DNA of 32,093 nucleotides, taken from Oribacterium sp. UBA3737. Its GTDB lineage: Bacteria > Bacillota_A > Clostridia > Lachnospirales > Lachnospiraceae. The notes below the pieces were generated by a model that was not told the origin of the DNA, ran no database searches, and was given only the letters and a program-made list of their open reading frames with translations. Positions 7,758 through 16,816 of the stretch are shown piece after piece; the stretch's first letter is position 1, and each line of letters begins with the position of its first letter. The stretch is from the NCBI GenBank assembly GCA_002371295.1, contig DFGZ01000311.1, forward strand, positions 1-32,093, written 5' to 3'. A program made the position numbers and the translations under genes.

Positions 7758-9398
7758 GTGAGGCAGGTAGTGAATAACGGCGAAACCAAGAATTATTCAG
7801 TTATGCTGGTGGATGATGAGGAGACCGTAGTACAGGTCATCATCGATAAAATAGATTGGGAAAGTCTGGGCTTTGCGGTTCAGGGATATGCGCATAACGG
7901 TCTGGAAGCGCTGGAAATGGCAGAGGAGAATCAGCCTGATGTGGTGATGACGGATATCAAGATGCCATATATGGACGGACTCCAGCTGGCGAGAAGACTG
8001 AAGGAGCAGTATCCTACTATAAAGATCATTATATTCTCCGGTTTTGATGAGTTTGAATATGCAAAGGAAGCCATAAGACTTGAAGCGGAGGAGTATATTC
8101 TGAAGCCCATAGATTCCACAGAACTCAGTGAAGTCTTCAAAAGGATAAAGACCTCTCTTGATAAGGAATTCAATGAAAAGCAGAACATAAACATGCTGAA
8201 GAAGTACTATCAGGAAAGTCTTCCCATATTACAGGAGAATTTTTATACAGCTCTTATCGAGGGACGTGCGGATGAAGAGACATTGGCAAGAGATATGATG
8301 GACTATCAGGTCAGTCTCAATGGACCCTTTTATGATGTGGTGATACTTCATAACAGTACATCTCTTGCGCCGGAGGGAATCAATCCCCTGCTCATAACCA
8401 TGTCTGTCCGGAAGCTGTGGGAGGAGCATATCAGTAAGAAATGGGATGCGAGATTCTTTTCTTACCTTGGCAATGTCATTATTCTGGTGCAGATGGAGTC
8501 TGAAGACGAAGTCAGATCCCTTACGGATGAATGTCAGGTCCTCTGCAGGCTCAGTAAACATATATCAAAGGCTACAATAACCGCAGGAGTGGGTAAGCCG
8601 GTATCAAATATAAGGAATCTTCCCAAGGCCTATTCCGGAGCCAGAGAAGCCATATCTTACAGAGTCATCTACGGAAGAGGCCAGGCCATAAATATTGCAG
8701 AGATAGTTCCGGAGGATAGCAAAACAGAGGAAAATCTGAAGTCTGACAGCACCGATGAAAAGCTTTACTCTGTTTTCAAGGCCATAAAGATGGATACGGA
8801 GGAGAAGCTGGATACGGAAATAGACAGCTTTATAGCAAATGAAGCCCCTGTGAACCCCACGATACAGGACTATAAGTTCTTTGTTATGGATCTGGTTACA
8901 GAGATATACAGATTTATGAAGGGGAACCACGTAGAGCCCTCAGATATATTTGAAAAGGATGGGGATCCATACGACAGGGTACAGCATATGGATATCAAGG
9001 AACTCACAAAGTGGCTGAAGGAGACTACTCATAACATAAGAGAGACTCTGAGGACAAATCGTACTGACACCACCAAGAGCTTTGTGTCCAAGGCAATCGA
9101 TTATGTGAGAGAGAATTATGGGAACAAGGACCTGACGGTTGAAAGCATCTGTTCCTACCTGGTCATAAGTTCGGCGTATTTCTCCACTGTATTTAAAAAG
9201 GAGACCGGTAAGACCTTTATAAATTATCTTACAGACATTCGTATGGAAAAGGCAGTCCGCATGCTTCTTGAGGACAATGAGAAGACCTATGTTATAGCAG
9301 AGGCAGTGGGCTACAGCGATCCAAATTACTTCAGTTATGTTTTCAAAAAGAAATTCGGAGTTTCACCTTCAAGATATAAGATGCAGCAAAATGGATGA
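7758..9398 (+). CDS. YesN-type response regulator, AraC-family output
   Basis: A 546-residue response regulator. The N-terminal receiver domain (about 14-130) has the acidic pocket VDDEE, the phospho-acceptor Asp66 in VVMTDIKMP and the lysine of YILKPI. A long middle region without a clear family follows. The C-terminal AraC/XylS helix-turn-helix pair (about 445-543) includes SAYFSTVFKKETGKTF and SDPNYFSYVFKKKFGVSPSRY. The start is uncertain: GTG at 7758, GTG at 7770 and ATG at 7803 are in frame, and none has a strong ribosome binding site. It overlaps the histidine kinase by 8 bases. By analogy with YesN/LytS-type sugar systems it should activate a nearby sugar transport operon, here most simply mglBAC. 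Confidence 0.9.
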   Translation: MRQVVNNGETKNYSVMLVDDEETVVQVIIDKIDWESLGFAVQGYAHNGLEALEMAEENQPDVVMTDIKMPYMDGLQLARRLKEQYPTIKIIIFSGFDEFEYAKEAIRLEAEEYILKPIDSTELSEVFKRIKTSLDKEFNEKQNINMLKKYYQESLPILQENFYTALIEGRADEETLARDMMDYQVSLNGPFYDVVILHNSTSLAPEGINPLLITMSVRKLWEEHISKKWDARFFSYLGNVIILVQMESEDEVRSLTDECQVLCRLSKHISKATITAGVGKPVSNIRNLPKAYSGAREAISYRVIYGRGQAINIAEIVPEDSKTEENLKSDSTDEKLYSVFKAIKMDTEEKLDTEIDSFIANEAPVNPTIQDYKFFVMDLVTEIYRFMKGNHVEPSDIFEKDGDPYDRVQHMDIKELTKWLKETTHNIRETLRTNRTDTTKSFVSKAIDYVRENYGNKDLTVESICSYLVISSAYFSTVFKKETGKTFINYLTDIRMEKAVRMLLEDNEKTYVIAEAVGYSDPNYFSYVFKKKFGVSPSRYKMQQNG

Positions 9399-11442
9399 TA
9401 ATGTTTCCCTTAGACAAAATGAACTGAACACAGGCGCACCGAAGAACGAAAAAGAAGCAGGTGAAAGAGAAAGACTGGTGAAGACAAGCCTCGATAGGAC
9501 AAAGAATATCTTTTACAAGTATATGCCCCATGATATACAGGGTACCATACTTATGACCTTCACCATCGTCTCCTTTACCCTGCTCATGATCCTTGGTATA
9601 GTGCTTTACACTCTTTTTGCCCGGCGTATGAGCACAAGCTCTATAGAGACAACGGAGCTGCTTATGAAACAGTCGGCGGTAAATCTTGAGGATTATCTTC
9701 TCAGTATGAGGCGTATTTCCGATGCCATGTACTATGATGTCATCAAGAATATGGATATAGCCGAGGGTTCTGTGGATAATGAGATGAATCTCATTTATGA
9801 GGCTCATAAGGATAATCTGGTGAGCTTTTCTCTTTTCTCAAATGACGGAAGGCTCGTATCCGCCACTCCCATAGCCACTGTAAAGGAAGATCTGGATGTG
9901 ACAGCTCAGACATGGTTCACTTCGGCCCTTGAAAAGATGGAAAATCTCCATTTCTCAACTCCCCATGTTGAGAATCTGTTTCTGGACCCGGCATTCAGGT
10001 ACAGCTGGGTTGTATCACTCAGCCGTGCGGTTGAGCTCACCGAAGGCAGTAATCCCACCATGGGAGTACTGCTGGTAGATATGAACTATTCGACCATCAA
10101 GCAGATGATGGAGAGGATCAATAATGACAGCACCGGACAGTATGTTTATCTTACTGACTCAAGCGGCAACATAATCTACCATCCCAGACAGATGCAGCTG
10201 AACTATAATCTCATCAGGGAAAACAACATTAATGAAGCCCACTATTCAGACGGTATTCACGAAGAGGTGTTCCAGGGAGAACACAGACAGGTAATTGTTG
10301 ACAGTATTTCCTATACAGGATGGAAGCTTATAGCCGTACTTCCGGAAAGTGCCTACAGCCTGGACATAAGTAATATGCGTTTTCTTGTCATACTTCTTCT
10401 TGCCTGTGCTCTTCTCATCATGATCTTCATAAATCGTATCATATCAAGCAGGATCTCCCGTCCGCTTAATCTGCTTAACAAGTCCATCAGAAATATGGAA
10501 GAGGGTGATATGTATCCTGAGGATATTTATGTGGGAGGAACCCAGGAGGTAGAACATCTGGGCAGGACCATGAGACATTCCATTGAGCGTATAAACCAGC
10601 TGATGGATGACATAGTCATCAAGCAGGAGGAGAAGAGAAAGTCTGAAATGGACGCTCTTCAGTCACAGATAAATCCCCATTTCCTTTATAACACCCTGGA
10701 TTCCATAGTATGGATGATAGAAGGCGGACATAACAAGGATGCCGTATTCATGGTGACCCAGCTTGCCAGTCTTTTCCGTATCAGTTTAAGCAGAGGAAAG
10801 AATATCATTTCTCTTGAGCAGGAGATACGTCATGCCGAGAACTACATGAATATACAGAAGGTAAGATACAAGAATGTATTTAATGTGGTTTTTGACATAG
10901 ATGAGAAGATAAAGAACTACTCCACCATCAAACTGATAATCCAGCCTATCCTTGAGAATGCGATCTATTACGGTGTTGGTGATATGGATCCGGATGACGG
11001 AGGAGAGATCAGAATATGCGCAAAATACGTGCCCAGATTAACTGATTTTCTTACCGTGGTGGATGATGAAGGCAAAGAAAAGGGAAGTAAGGACTTAGGC
11101 GGAAATCATAATATTTCCGAAGGAGACATTTACATAGATGTCATAGATAACGGATACGGTATGCCTCCGGAGGTGTGTGAGAATCTGCTGAAAGAGGATT
11201 ACGAACCTAAGAACAGTAATTTAAAGCACGGTTCAGGAGTCGGACTTGTAAATGTCAACAATCGTATCAGACTGAGATTCGGGGAACAGTACGGACTTAA
11301 GGCGGAATCAGAGCCGGATGAAGGAACCAGAATAACCATTCATATCCCTGCGATTCCTTTCAACGAAGAGAATCAGAAGATACTGGAGAGCGGACATTAC
11401 AGATCCTTGAGAAAAAAAGGGAGTAACGGTGATAAAGCATGA
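9391..11442 (+). CDS. YesM-type sensor histidine kinase
   Basis: A 683-residue membrane kinase from the ATG at 9391. A TTG-like upstream start at 9337 lies inside yesN and is unlikely. Layout: cytoplasmic tail, first transmembrane helix (about 52-76), a large extracytoplasmic sensor of the Cache type (about 80-325), a second helix (about 330-351), a HAMP domain (about 352-405), then the His_kinase region QSQINPHFLYNTLDS with His430 as phospho-acceptor. The HATPase domain follows, with PILENAIYYG (N box), VIDNGYGMPPE (G1) and HGSGVGLVNVNNRI (G2). An acidic insert lies between the N and G1 boxes. It overlaps yesN by 8 bases and the next gene by 4, so these form one coupled operon. Confidence 0.92.
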   Translation: MDDNVSLRQNELNTGAPKNEKEAGERERLVKTSLDRTKNIFYKYMPHDIQGTILMTFTIVSFTLLMILGIVLYTLFARRMSTSSIETTELLMKQSAVNLEDYLLSMRRISDAMYYDVIKNMDIAEGSVDNEMNLIYEAHKDNLVSFSLFSNDGRLVSATPIATVKEDLDVTAQTWFTSALEKMENLHFSTPHVENLFLDPAFRYSWVVSLSRAVELTEGSNPTMGVLLVDMNYSTIKQMMERINNDSTGQYVYLTDSSGNIIYHPRQMQLNYNLIRENNINEAHYSDGIHEEVFQGEHRQVIVDSISYTGWKLIAVLPESAYSLDISNMRFLVILLLACALLIMIFINRIISSRISRPLNLLNKSIRNMEEGDMYPEDIYVGGTQEVEHLGRTMRHSIERINQLMDDIVIKQEEKRKSEMDALQSQINPHFLYNTLDSIVWMIEGGHNKDAVFMVTQLASLFRISLSRGKNIISLEQEIRHAENYMNIQKVRYKNVFNVVFDIDEKIKNYSTIKLIIQPILENAIYYGVGDMDPDDGGEIRICAKYVPRLTDFLTVVDDEGKEKGSKDLGGNHNISEGDIYIDVIDNGYGMPPEVCENLLKEDYEPKNSNLKHGSGVGLVNVNNRIRLRFGEQYGLKAESEPDEGTRITIHIPAIPFNEENQKILESGHYRSLRKKGSNGDKA

Positions 11443-12416
11443 ATGATGATCATGAGATAATGCTGCCTTTGATCACAGGCATATTCATAGTTATCTTATT
11501 TTGTGTGGTAATGCTTATAAAAGGCACAAATACAGAGGCGTATAAGGTTTCCGTCATAGTGAGCAATTCTTCATCGGACAGATGGGTGCCCTTTAAAGCA
11601 GGACTGGAGCAGGCTGCCAATGATAACAGTATAATACTTGACTATGTCTATACGGATTACATTGATAATATCTACACAGAAAACTCCATAATCAACGAAG
11701 AGATAAGTCAGGGGGCAAACGGGATCATAGCGGATTTTTGTCTCAGCGAGGGTGCCGAGGATGTAGTGGAATCCATAAGTGCCAGAGTTCCCATAATGCT
11801 GGTGGAAACCAATGTCAATGCCGGAGCGGATATAAGAGGAAACCATGCAACGGTGATGCCTGATAATTATGCTATAGGAAGAGCCATAGGAAATGAGGTA
11901 GTTATAGATTATGGTGAAGGGCTTAAGGGAAAAAAGATAGGGATAGTTGCGGGCAACCAGAATCAGTATGCCATGCAGCAAAGGCTTAAGGGATTCATGG
12001 ATGCAACGGAGAAAATGGGTCCTGAAATAGTCTGGAGCATTTCCGAGAGCCGTTATACCGAGGATGATCTTATAAAGGCCAGTGAAAGAAATACCGCAGA
12101 TATAGTTGTGGGGTTGGATAACAACAGTCTGGAGCTGGCGGTTGACTATTTTGTGGATAAAAAAGGCGGGTATGTGCGATTATACGGTTCAGGCTGCAGT
12201 AAGAAGCTCATATATCACATAGATGCAGGGGAACTGGATTCCATGATAGTACCTGATGATTTCAGTATGGGATATCAGAGCATGTCGGATCTTGCCATCA
12301 AGCTTCAGAACCGTACATCAGCTCTTATGGACAGAGAGGTAGGCTTCAGCGTGGTAAACAGGGAGAATCTTTTTGTAGGAGATAATCAGCAGATTTTGTT
12401 CCCTATTGTTCAGTGA
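11439..12416 (+). CDS. Membrane-anchored periplasmic-binding-protein-like sensor component
   Basis: A 325-residue protein with one N-terminal hydrophobic helix (about 10-27, PLITGIFIVILFCVVMLI) and no lipobox, so it is probably an uncleaved anchor. A sugar-type Peripl_BP_4 domain faces outside: VSVIVSNSSSDRWVPFKAGLEQAA at the start, NGIIADFC, VMPDNYAIGRAIGNEV and VGLDNNSLELAVDYF later. It overlaps yesM by ATGA and nearly abuts the next gene, so it is coupled to the kinase. Family relatives beside YesMN or LytS/YesN systems (for example XylFII of Clostridium beijerinckii) bind sugar and pass the signal to the kinase. I infer the same role here. The ligand is unknown. Confidence 0.8.
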   Translation: MNDDHEIMLPLITGIFIVILFCVVMLIKGTNTEAYKVSVIVSNSSSDRWVPFKAGLEQAANDNSIILDYVYTDYIDNIYTENSIINEEISQGANGIIADFCLSEGAEDVVESISARVPIMLVETNVNAGADIRGNHATVMPDNYAIGRAIGNEVVIDYGEGLKGKKIGIVAGNQNQYAMQQRLKGFMDATEKMGPEIVWSISESRYTEDDLIKASERNTADIVVGLDNNSLELAVDYFVDKKGGYVRLYGSGCSKKLIYHIDAGELDSMIVPDDFSMGYQSMSDLAIKLQNRTSALMDREVGFSVVNRENLFVGDNQQILFPIVQ

Positions 12417-12430
12417 CAGGATGGAAATGT

Positions 12431-13459
12431 ATGAAGAAGACTGTTCTTGGTTTAATAATTATCGGAATTGCAGCAGCAGGTGCGGCATGCGGAGCGAAGG
12501 ATGTCTCAGAGCCGGAGAACGGCAGGGAGATTAAAATAGGGGTATCGGTTTACGATCAGTATGATACCTTTATTGCCTCCATACTTGATGATCTTAATGA
12601 AGATGTCCTTAAGGCAAGGTCCGAGACAGGACGCGGCATAGTCCTTGAAACTTATAATTCGGCCCAGAGTCAGACTACCCAGGATGATCAGGTGGAAGAG
12701 ATGATAAAGGACGGCTGTGATGTCATTTGTGTAAACTTAGTGGATAGAACGGCCCCCTCCAATATCATAGAAGCCGCCAGAAATGCAGATGTTCCCATCG
12801 TTTTTTTTAACAGGGAGCTTGTGGACGAAGATATGCACAGATGGGACAAGCTCTATTATGTGGGAGCCGATGCCTTTCTGTCAGGTATCATGCAGGGAGA
12901 GCTGGCGGTTGATGTCATAAAAGAAAAGAATGTGGATAGGAACAAGGATGGAGAGATACAGTATGTGATGCTGGAAGGAGAAGCAGGACATCAGGATGCC
13001 ATTGTACGTTCAGAGAACTGTGTGAAAAGAATGCTGGAGCTGGGCGTTAAGCTTGATAAGCTGGGCTATGCAATAGCCAACTGGAACAGAGCCCAGGCCG
13101 CCACTCAGATGGAAAAGATGATAAAGAATTATGGCTCTGAGATAGAATTTGTCTTTGCCAATAACGATGACATGGCACTTGGGGCAATTGATGCCTATAC
13201 GGCATCGGGAATGAACCGTAACAAATGGCCATGTATAATCGGAATAGACGGCACAGCGCCGGGACTTGCCGCTGTGAAGGACGGAACCATGGAAGCAACG
13301 GTATATAACGATGCAAAGGGGCAGGCAGATGCGATCTTTCAGCTTGCCTACAGATTATCCTGCGGAGAGAGTCTGTCGGGATTTCCGCTTCAGGGAGACA
13401 AGTACATACGTCTTCCCTATCAGAAGATCACTCCGGAAAACGTGGATGAATTCAGCTGA
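12431..13459 (+). CDS. Second MglB-like galactose-binding lipoprotein
   Basis: A 342-residue paralogue of the MglB encoded at 3485. The chosen ATG at 12431 has AGGATGG upstream and gives a clean signal peptide; the frame also runs from a GTG at 12413. The signal ends in AGAAC with a probable lipidated Cys20, but Gly at -3 is a weak lipobox. The mature part shares galactose-binding-protein features: VSVYDQYDTFIASILDD, FFNRELVDEDMHRWD, the calcium loop DRNKDGEIQ followed by YVMLEGEAGHQD, and FANNDDMALGAIDA. Unlike mglB it lacks the Ala-rich linker and the high-expression codon bias. It sits in the yesNM operon with no permease of its own, so it is more likely a sensor or helper than a bulk transporter. 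Confidence 0.85.
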   Translation: MKKTVLGLIIIGIAAAGAACGAKDVSEPENGREIKIGVSVYDQYDTFIASILDDLNEDVLKARSETGRGIVLETYNSAQSQTTQDDQVEEMIKDGCDVICVNLVDRTAPSNIIEAARNADVPIVFFNRELVDEDMHRWDKLYYVGADAFLSGIMQGELAVDVIKEKNVDRNKDGEIQYVMLEGEAGHQDAIVRSENCVKRMLELGVKLDKLGYAIANWNRAQAATQMEKMIKNYGSEIEFVFANNDDMALGAIDAYTASGMNRNKWPCIIGIDGTAPGLAAVKDGTMEATVYNDAKGQADAIFQLAYRLSCGESLSGFPLQGDKYIRLPYQKITPENVDEFS

Positions 13460-13471
13460 ATAATGTGTATG

Positions 13472-13504
13472 ATAAAAGCCGGTCAGATTCTGACCGGCTT
13501 TTAT
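13472..13504. terminator. Bidirectional terminator
   Basis: A perfect stem, ATAAAAGCCGGTCAG with CTGACCGGCTTTTAT around ATT. T-rich on both strands, it can end both the yesNM operon and the convergent gene at 13543-14172. Confidence 0.88.
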
Positions 13505-13542
13505 CTGCCATCTGATCTGAGAAAAAGGTATGTTTTTACGAT

Positions 13543-14172
13543 TCATGAAGGATCGAATTCATTCCAGTATGAATCCCCGTTTTCGATCATGCTTATATAT
13601 TTTTTCTTGAGAACAGCCCTGAAAGGTTCACAGTATGACTCGAGACCGAATTTCCCCGGGATGTTATAACTCATATCTATCATGTCCGAAGCTATTTTCA
13701 TGGCAAGATTCTTATCACTGAGCCTTATGATGCCAAAGATGGTGGAATCGTAGGTTTTGTCCTCTATGCAGCTTTTGATCCAGTAGCCGGCAAAATCCTC
13801 CCATTCGGCGATCAGAATGTCATCCAGAGGAAAGTCAAGTATGCAGAGGTCCTTAAGATATCCCGTGACTTCCTTTTTTATACGGTTCTTGTTCAGAAAA
13901 TTGATTCCCATGCGCCCTGTTATAAGAAGGTTCATCCACGCGGCAATGAAATTATCCTTTCGTGTGCCCTTTATGGTGGTTTCCGGATAACGTTTTAGAA
14001 GTATCTCAAGACGTCTTTCGTTTTGGGACAGATCTTGTTCGTTATCCCGGCTTTCAGATAAAAGCTTTTTTAAGATTCTTTCTCTTTCATTTATGTCCGT
14101 TATCTCATAATAATGTAAAGGCCAGTTCTCTTCATAATCGATATGCTGTTTATCTTCACTGCGTAGAAGCAT
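13543..14172 (-). CDS. Conserved-looking protein of unknown function
   Basis: A 209-residue, mostly helical, soluble-looking protein without signal peptide or membrane helix. Visible features are an N-terminal WPLHYYEITDINERERILKKLL, a basic/acidic middle with RYPETTIKGTRKDNFIAAWMNLL, and a C-terminal IIRLSDKNLAMKIASDMIDM. The start ATG is supported by GGAGG nine bases upstream on the minus strand. Gene-like codon use and the dedicated terminator suggest it is real. I do not recognise the family with confidence. It is divergent from the BCCT transporter gene. Confidence 0.7.
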   Translation of the reverse strand: MLLRSEDKQHIDYEENWPLHYYEITDINERERILKKLLSESRDNEQDLSQNERRLEILLKRYPETTIKGTRKDNFIAAWMNLLITGRMGINFLNKNRIKKEVTGYLKDLCILDFPLDDILIAEWEDFAGYWIKSCIEDKTYDSTIFGIIRLSDKNLAMKIASDMIDMSYNIPGKFGLESYCEPFRAVLKKKYISMIENGDSYWNEFDPS

Positions 14173-14203
14173 AATGAAACCTCCGAAAGGTAAAGGTAAT
14201 ATA

Positions 14204-14230
14204 GTTGTTTTTTAATATGATAAAAACAAC
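14204..14230. repeat. AT-rich inverted repeat between divergent genes
   Basis: GTTGTTTTT and AAAAACAAC form a perfect 9-bp inverted repeat around nine bases. It lies in the 168-base intergenic region, upstream of the minus-strand gene and about 54 bases upstream of the transporter -35 element. It may be an operator. Confidence 0.4.
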
Positions 14231-14283
14231 ACTAATTCTATCATAAGGAACCGGAAAAATATAAAGCAAATGTAGAAAGCGGC

Positions 14284-14312
14284 TTGACAGGAACATACAG
14301 CAATGTTATCAT
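14284..14312 (+). promoter_or_regulatory. Sigma-A-type promoter of the BCCT transporter
   Basis: Perfect TTGACA (14284-14289), a 17-base spacer and TATCAT (14307-14312), 28 bases before the ATG. The start should be near 14319, giving a very short leader. Confidence 0.85.
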
Positions 14313-14340
14313 GTTCAAAATTTGAGAGGAGAAAGAAAAA

Positions 14341-15999
14341 ATGAACAAGAAAATCCTTGTAAATGAAGATAGAATTGACTGGATGATAACATTGGTCCCT
14401 TTTCTTCTTATAGTGTCTTTGTGTGTACTGTTTTTTGTCTTTCCCGATGATTCCAATGTGGTACTTAACAGTATAAGAAACTTTCTCGGAGACAGCTTTG
14501 GCGTTTATTATCTCCTCATAGGACTGGGAACAGCCATAGCCTCCATTTACATTTCATGTTCAAAGTACGGAAGCATCGTCCTTGGAGATCAGGATGAAAA
14601 GCCGAAGTACAGCTTTTTCGCCTGGGGCTCGATGATGTTTACCTGCGGACTTGCAGCAGATATCCTGTTTTATTCCCTGTGTGAATGGATACTTTACTGG
14701 GAAGATCCCCATACGGCTGAAATGGGAGACCTTATGGACTGGTCATCTACCTTTACCCTGTTCCATTGGGGACCCATACCCTGGGGCTTTTATCTGGTAC
14801 TGGCGGTGGCATTCGGCTTCATGCTCCATGTAAGGAAACGTAAGCGCCAGAAGTATTCGGAGGCCTGCAGACCTCTTCTCGGAAAGTATACGGACCGTCT
14901 GCCGGGTAAACTCATAGACCTTCTTGCAGTGTTTGCCCTTCTTGCGGGAACAGCAACCACCTTTTCTGTTGCCACACCCCTCCTCAGTCAGGCCATAAAA
15001 TCTCTTATAGGTGTTGATATTTCAGACAGGGCCATAACTATTGCTATACTTGTGATTACCTGTGTGATCTATACATATTCCGTTATGAAGGGGATGATAG
15101 GAGTTTCCATACTTGCCAATGTCTGCACCTATCTTTTCTACGGACTGCTCCTGTACGTGCTTTTCTTCGGAGGTCAGTGTAAATTCATAATAGAGTGCGG
15201 ATTATCCGCAATGGGAAGACTTGCCCAGAATTTCATAGGACTTTCCACCTATACTGATCCCACGAGATCCACAGGCTTCGCCCAGAACTGGACAATATTC
15301 TATTGGGCATACTGGATGGTATGGTGTGTTGCAGCTCCTTTCTTCATCGGAAGCATTTCAAGAGGACGCACAGTAAGGCAGACTATCCTCGGCGGATACG
15401 TTTTCGGAATGGGAAGCACCTTCGTGAGCTTTATAGTTCTCGGAAACTACGGACTCGGCCTTCATATGTCCGGAAAGTTCGACGTGGTGGCCTTTTACGA
15501 GAAGACAGGAGATCTCTATGTGACCATAATTGAGATCATAAATCAGCTTCCACTTGCACCTATTGTAATGGTGGCACTTATCATAGCCATGATAGCCTTT
15601 TATGCCACATCCTTCGATTCCATAACACTTGTGGCTGCCCAGTACAGCTATAAGGATCTGAAGGAGGATGAAGAACCCAGAGGATCAGTCAAGGCCTTCT
15701 GGTCGGTGCTTCTGATACTTCTTCCGGTGGCGCTGGTATTTTCCGACAGCTCCATGTCCAATATACAGTCAGTGAGCATAATAGCAGCTTTCCCTATCGG
15801 TCTTGTGATAATGCTTATAACGGCAGCCTTTGTAAAGGATGCACGTATGTTCCTCATGGAAATTGAACAGGAGGAGACAGATAAGGTAATGGTCATCAAT
15901 GCCCATAAGCTTAAAGATGTAAAGGATGATGAAGATCTCTCCGATGATAAAATAGAGGAAATCATCGAGAATTGGGAATACATGTATGGAGATAGATGA
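14341..15999 (+). CDS. BCCT family betaine/choline/carnitine-type transporter
   Basis: A 552-residue secondary transporter with about 12 hydrophobic helices. The family hallmark is the segment FYWAYWMVWCVAAPFFIG followed by SISRGRTVRQ, plus ATTFSVATPLLSQ and ATSFDSITLVAAQY in the later helices. BCCT carriers import quaternary ammonium compounds such as glycine betaine, choline or carnitine, for osmoprotection or catabolism. The acidic C-terminal tail (about 525-552, rich in D and E) is the kind of cytoplasmic extension that can sense osmotic state. AGAGGAGA precedes the ATG. It is followed by a hairpin and then a YesL-like gene. The substrate is not determinable here. Confidence 0.9.
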   Translation: MNKKILVNEDRIDWMITLVPFLLIVSLCVLFFVFPDDSNVVLNSIRNFLGDSFGVYYLLIGLGTAIASIYISCSKYGSIVLGDQDEKPKYSFFAWGSMMFTCGLAADILFYSLCEWILYWEDPHTAEMGDLMDWSSTFTLFHWGPIPWGFYLVLAVAFGFMLHVRKRKRQKYSEACRPLLGKYTDRLPGKLIDLLAVFALLAGTATTFSVATPLLSQAIKSLIGVDISDRAITIAILVITCVIYTYSVMKGMIGVSILANVCTYLFYGLLLYVLFFGGQCKFIIECGLSAMGRLAQNFIGLSTYTDPTRSTGFAQNWTIFYWAYWMVWCVAAPFFIGSISRGRTVRQTILGGYVFGMGSTFVSFIVLGNYGLGLHMSGKFDVVAFYEKTGDLYVTIIEIINQLPLAPIVMVALIIAMIAFYATSFDSITLVAAQYSYKDLKEDEEPRGSVKAFWSVLLILLPVALVFSDSSMSNIQSVSIIAAFPIGLVIMLITAAFVKDARMFLMEIEQEETDKVMVINAHKLKDVKDDEDLSDDKIEEIIENWEYMYGDR

Positions 16000-16012
16000 T
16001 AATTTGTGATAG

Positions 16013-16049
16013 AATGCTCATGCTGCTTTAAAGCGGCATGAGCATTTTG
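16013..16049 (+). terminator. Stem-loop after the BCCT gene
   Basis: A 15-bp stem, AATGCTCATGCTGCT with AGCGGCATGAGCATT (one G-U), followed by TTGT. The T tract is short, so it may be a leaky terminator allowing some transcription of the YesL gene that begins 23 bases later. Confidence 0.6.
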
Positions 16050-16071
16050 TATTAAAACAGGAGATAAATAT

Positions 16072-16731
16072 ATGCTTCAGGGCTTTTTTAATTATGATAA
16101 TCCGGTATGGCGTTTCGTTGGAAGACTCGGGGATATGATAGTCCTCAATATACTCTGGGTACTGTGTTCGCTGCCTGTGTTCACTATAGGAGCATCTACA
16201 ACCGCGTTATACTATTGTACCCTCAAGATAGTGAGAAATGAGGATTACGGAAACATAAGGATGTTCTTTAAGTCCTTCAGACAGAATTTCAAACAGGCTA
16301 CGCTTATCTGGATCCCCATGCTGTTAATAGGATGCGTTTTGGTATTTGATTTCTTTTTCTTCGGAAGAGTAATGGCAGATGCAGGAGTGATGAGGATCAT
16401 CTGTCAGGCTGTCACCCTGGCCATCATGGTACTCTGGACCTTTGAATTCCTTTATGTATGGCCCGTACTCAGCAGATTTGACAATACCATAAAGAATACC
16501 CTTACCAATGCGGCCTTCATGTCCATACGTTATCTCGGATCCACACTGGGAATGATCGTAAGTGATGTGATAGTTGTTTTCATAGCCTATGTGTGTCTGT
16601 TCTATGTGGGATGGGTCACTGCTTTTCTGTTTTTGATGGGATATCCTCTTCTTGCATGGATCAATTCCACCATGCTTGAGCATATATTTAAAAAGTATAT
16701 GCCTGAGGAAGACAGGAGAATGGATGAATGA
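16072..16731 (+). CDS. YesL family (DUF624) membrane protein
   Basis: A 219-residue protein with about five hydrophobic segments. The N-terminus (FNYDNPVWRFVGRLGDMIVL, then NILWVLCSLPVFTIGASTTALYY) is the typical DUF624/YesL opening. YesL-like genes usually sit beside sugar ABC transporters and YesMN systems; here the nearest such genes are 2.6 kb upstream, with a BCCT transporter between. Function is unknown and a transport-assisting role is inferred from family context. An AGGAG ribosome binding site lies at 16060. Confidence 0.85.
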   Translation: MLQGFFNYDNPVWRFVGRLGDMIVLNILWVLCSLPVFTIGASTTALYYCTLKIVRNEDYGNIRMFFKSFRQNFKQATLIWIPMLLIGCVLVFDFFFFGRVMADAGVMRIICQAVTLAIMVLWTFEFLYVWPVLSRFDNTIKNTLTNAAFMSIRYLGSTLGMIVSDVIVVFIAYVCLFYVGWVTAFLFLMGYPLLAWINSTMLEHIFKKYMPEEDRRMDE

Positions 16732-16734
16732 TTG

Positions 16735-16794
16735 TTCACATGGTGTTCATAAATGTTTACAATTTGTTCAAAAGGAAAACATAGTTTGTTCACC
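16735..16794 (+). promoter_or_regulatory. Phased TTCAYA repeat array (Pho-box-like)
   Basis: Hexamers TTCACA (16735), TTCATA (16746), TTTACA (16756) and TTCAAA (16767) are separated by 5, 4 and 5 bases, and a fifth, TTCACC, lies at 16789. The 10-11 base period puts all of them on one DNA face. The first three fit the PhoP half-site TT(A/C/T)A(C/T)A known from Bacillus. OmpR/PhoB-family regulators bind such direct repeats. A -10 element follows at 16809. Confidence 0.5.
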
Positions 16795-16814
16795 GTTGAC
16801 TTTTATATTATAAG
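16786..16814 (+). promoter_or_regulatory. Promoter of a candidate non-coding transcript
   Basis: TTGTTC (16786-16791), a 17-base spacer and TATAAG (16809-16814). The weak -35 lies at the end of the phased repeat array, as expected for an activated promoter. A perfect inverted repeat, TGATAAC-N6-GTTATCA (16817-16836), covers the expected start site and could be an operator. Confidence 0.45.
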
Positions 16815-16816
16815 CA

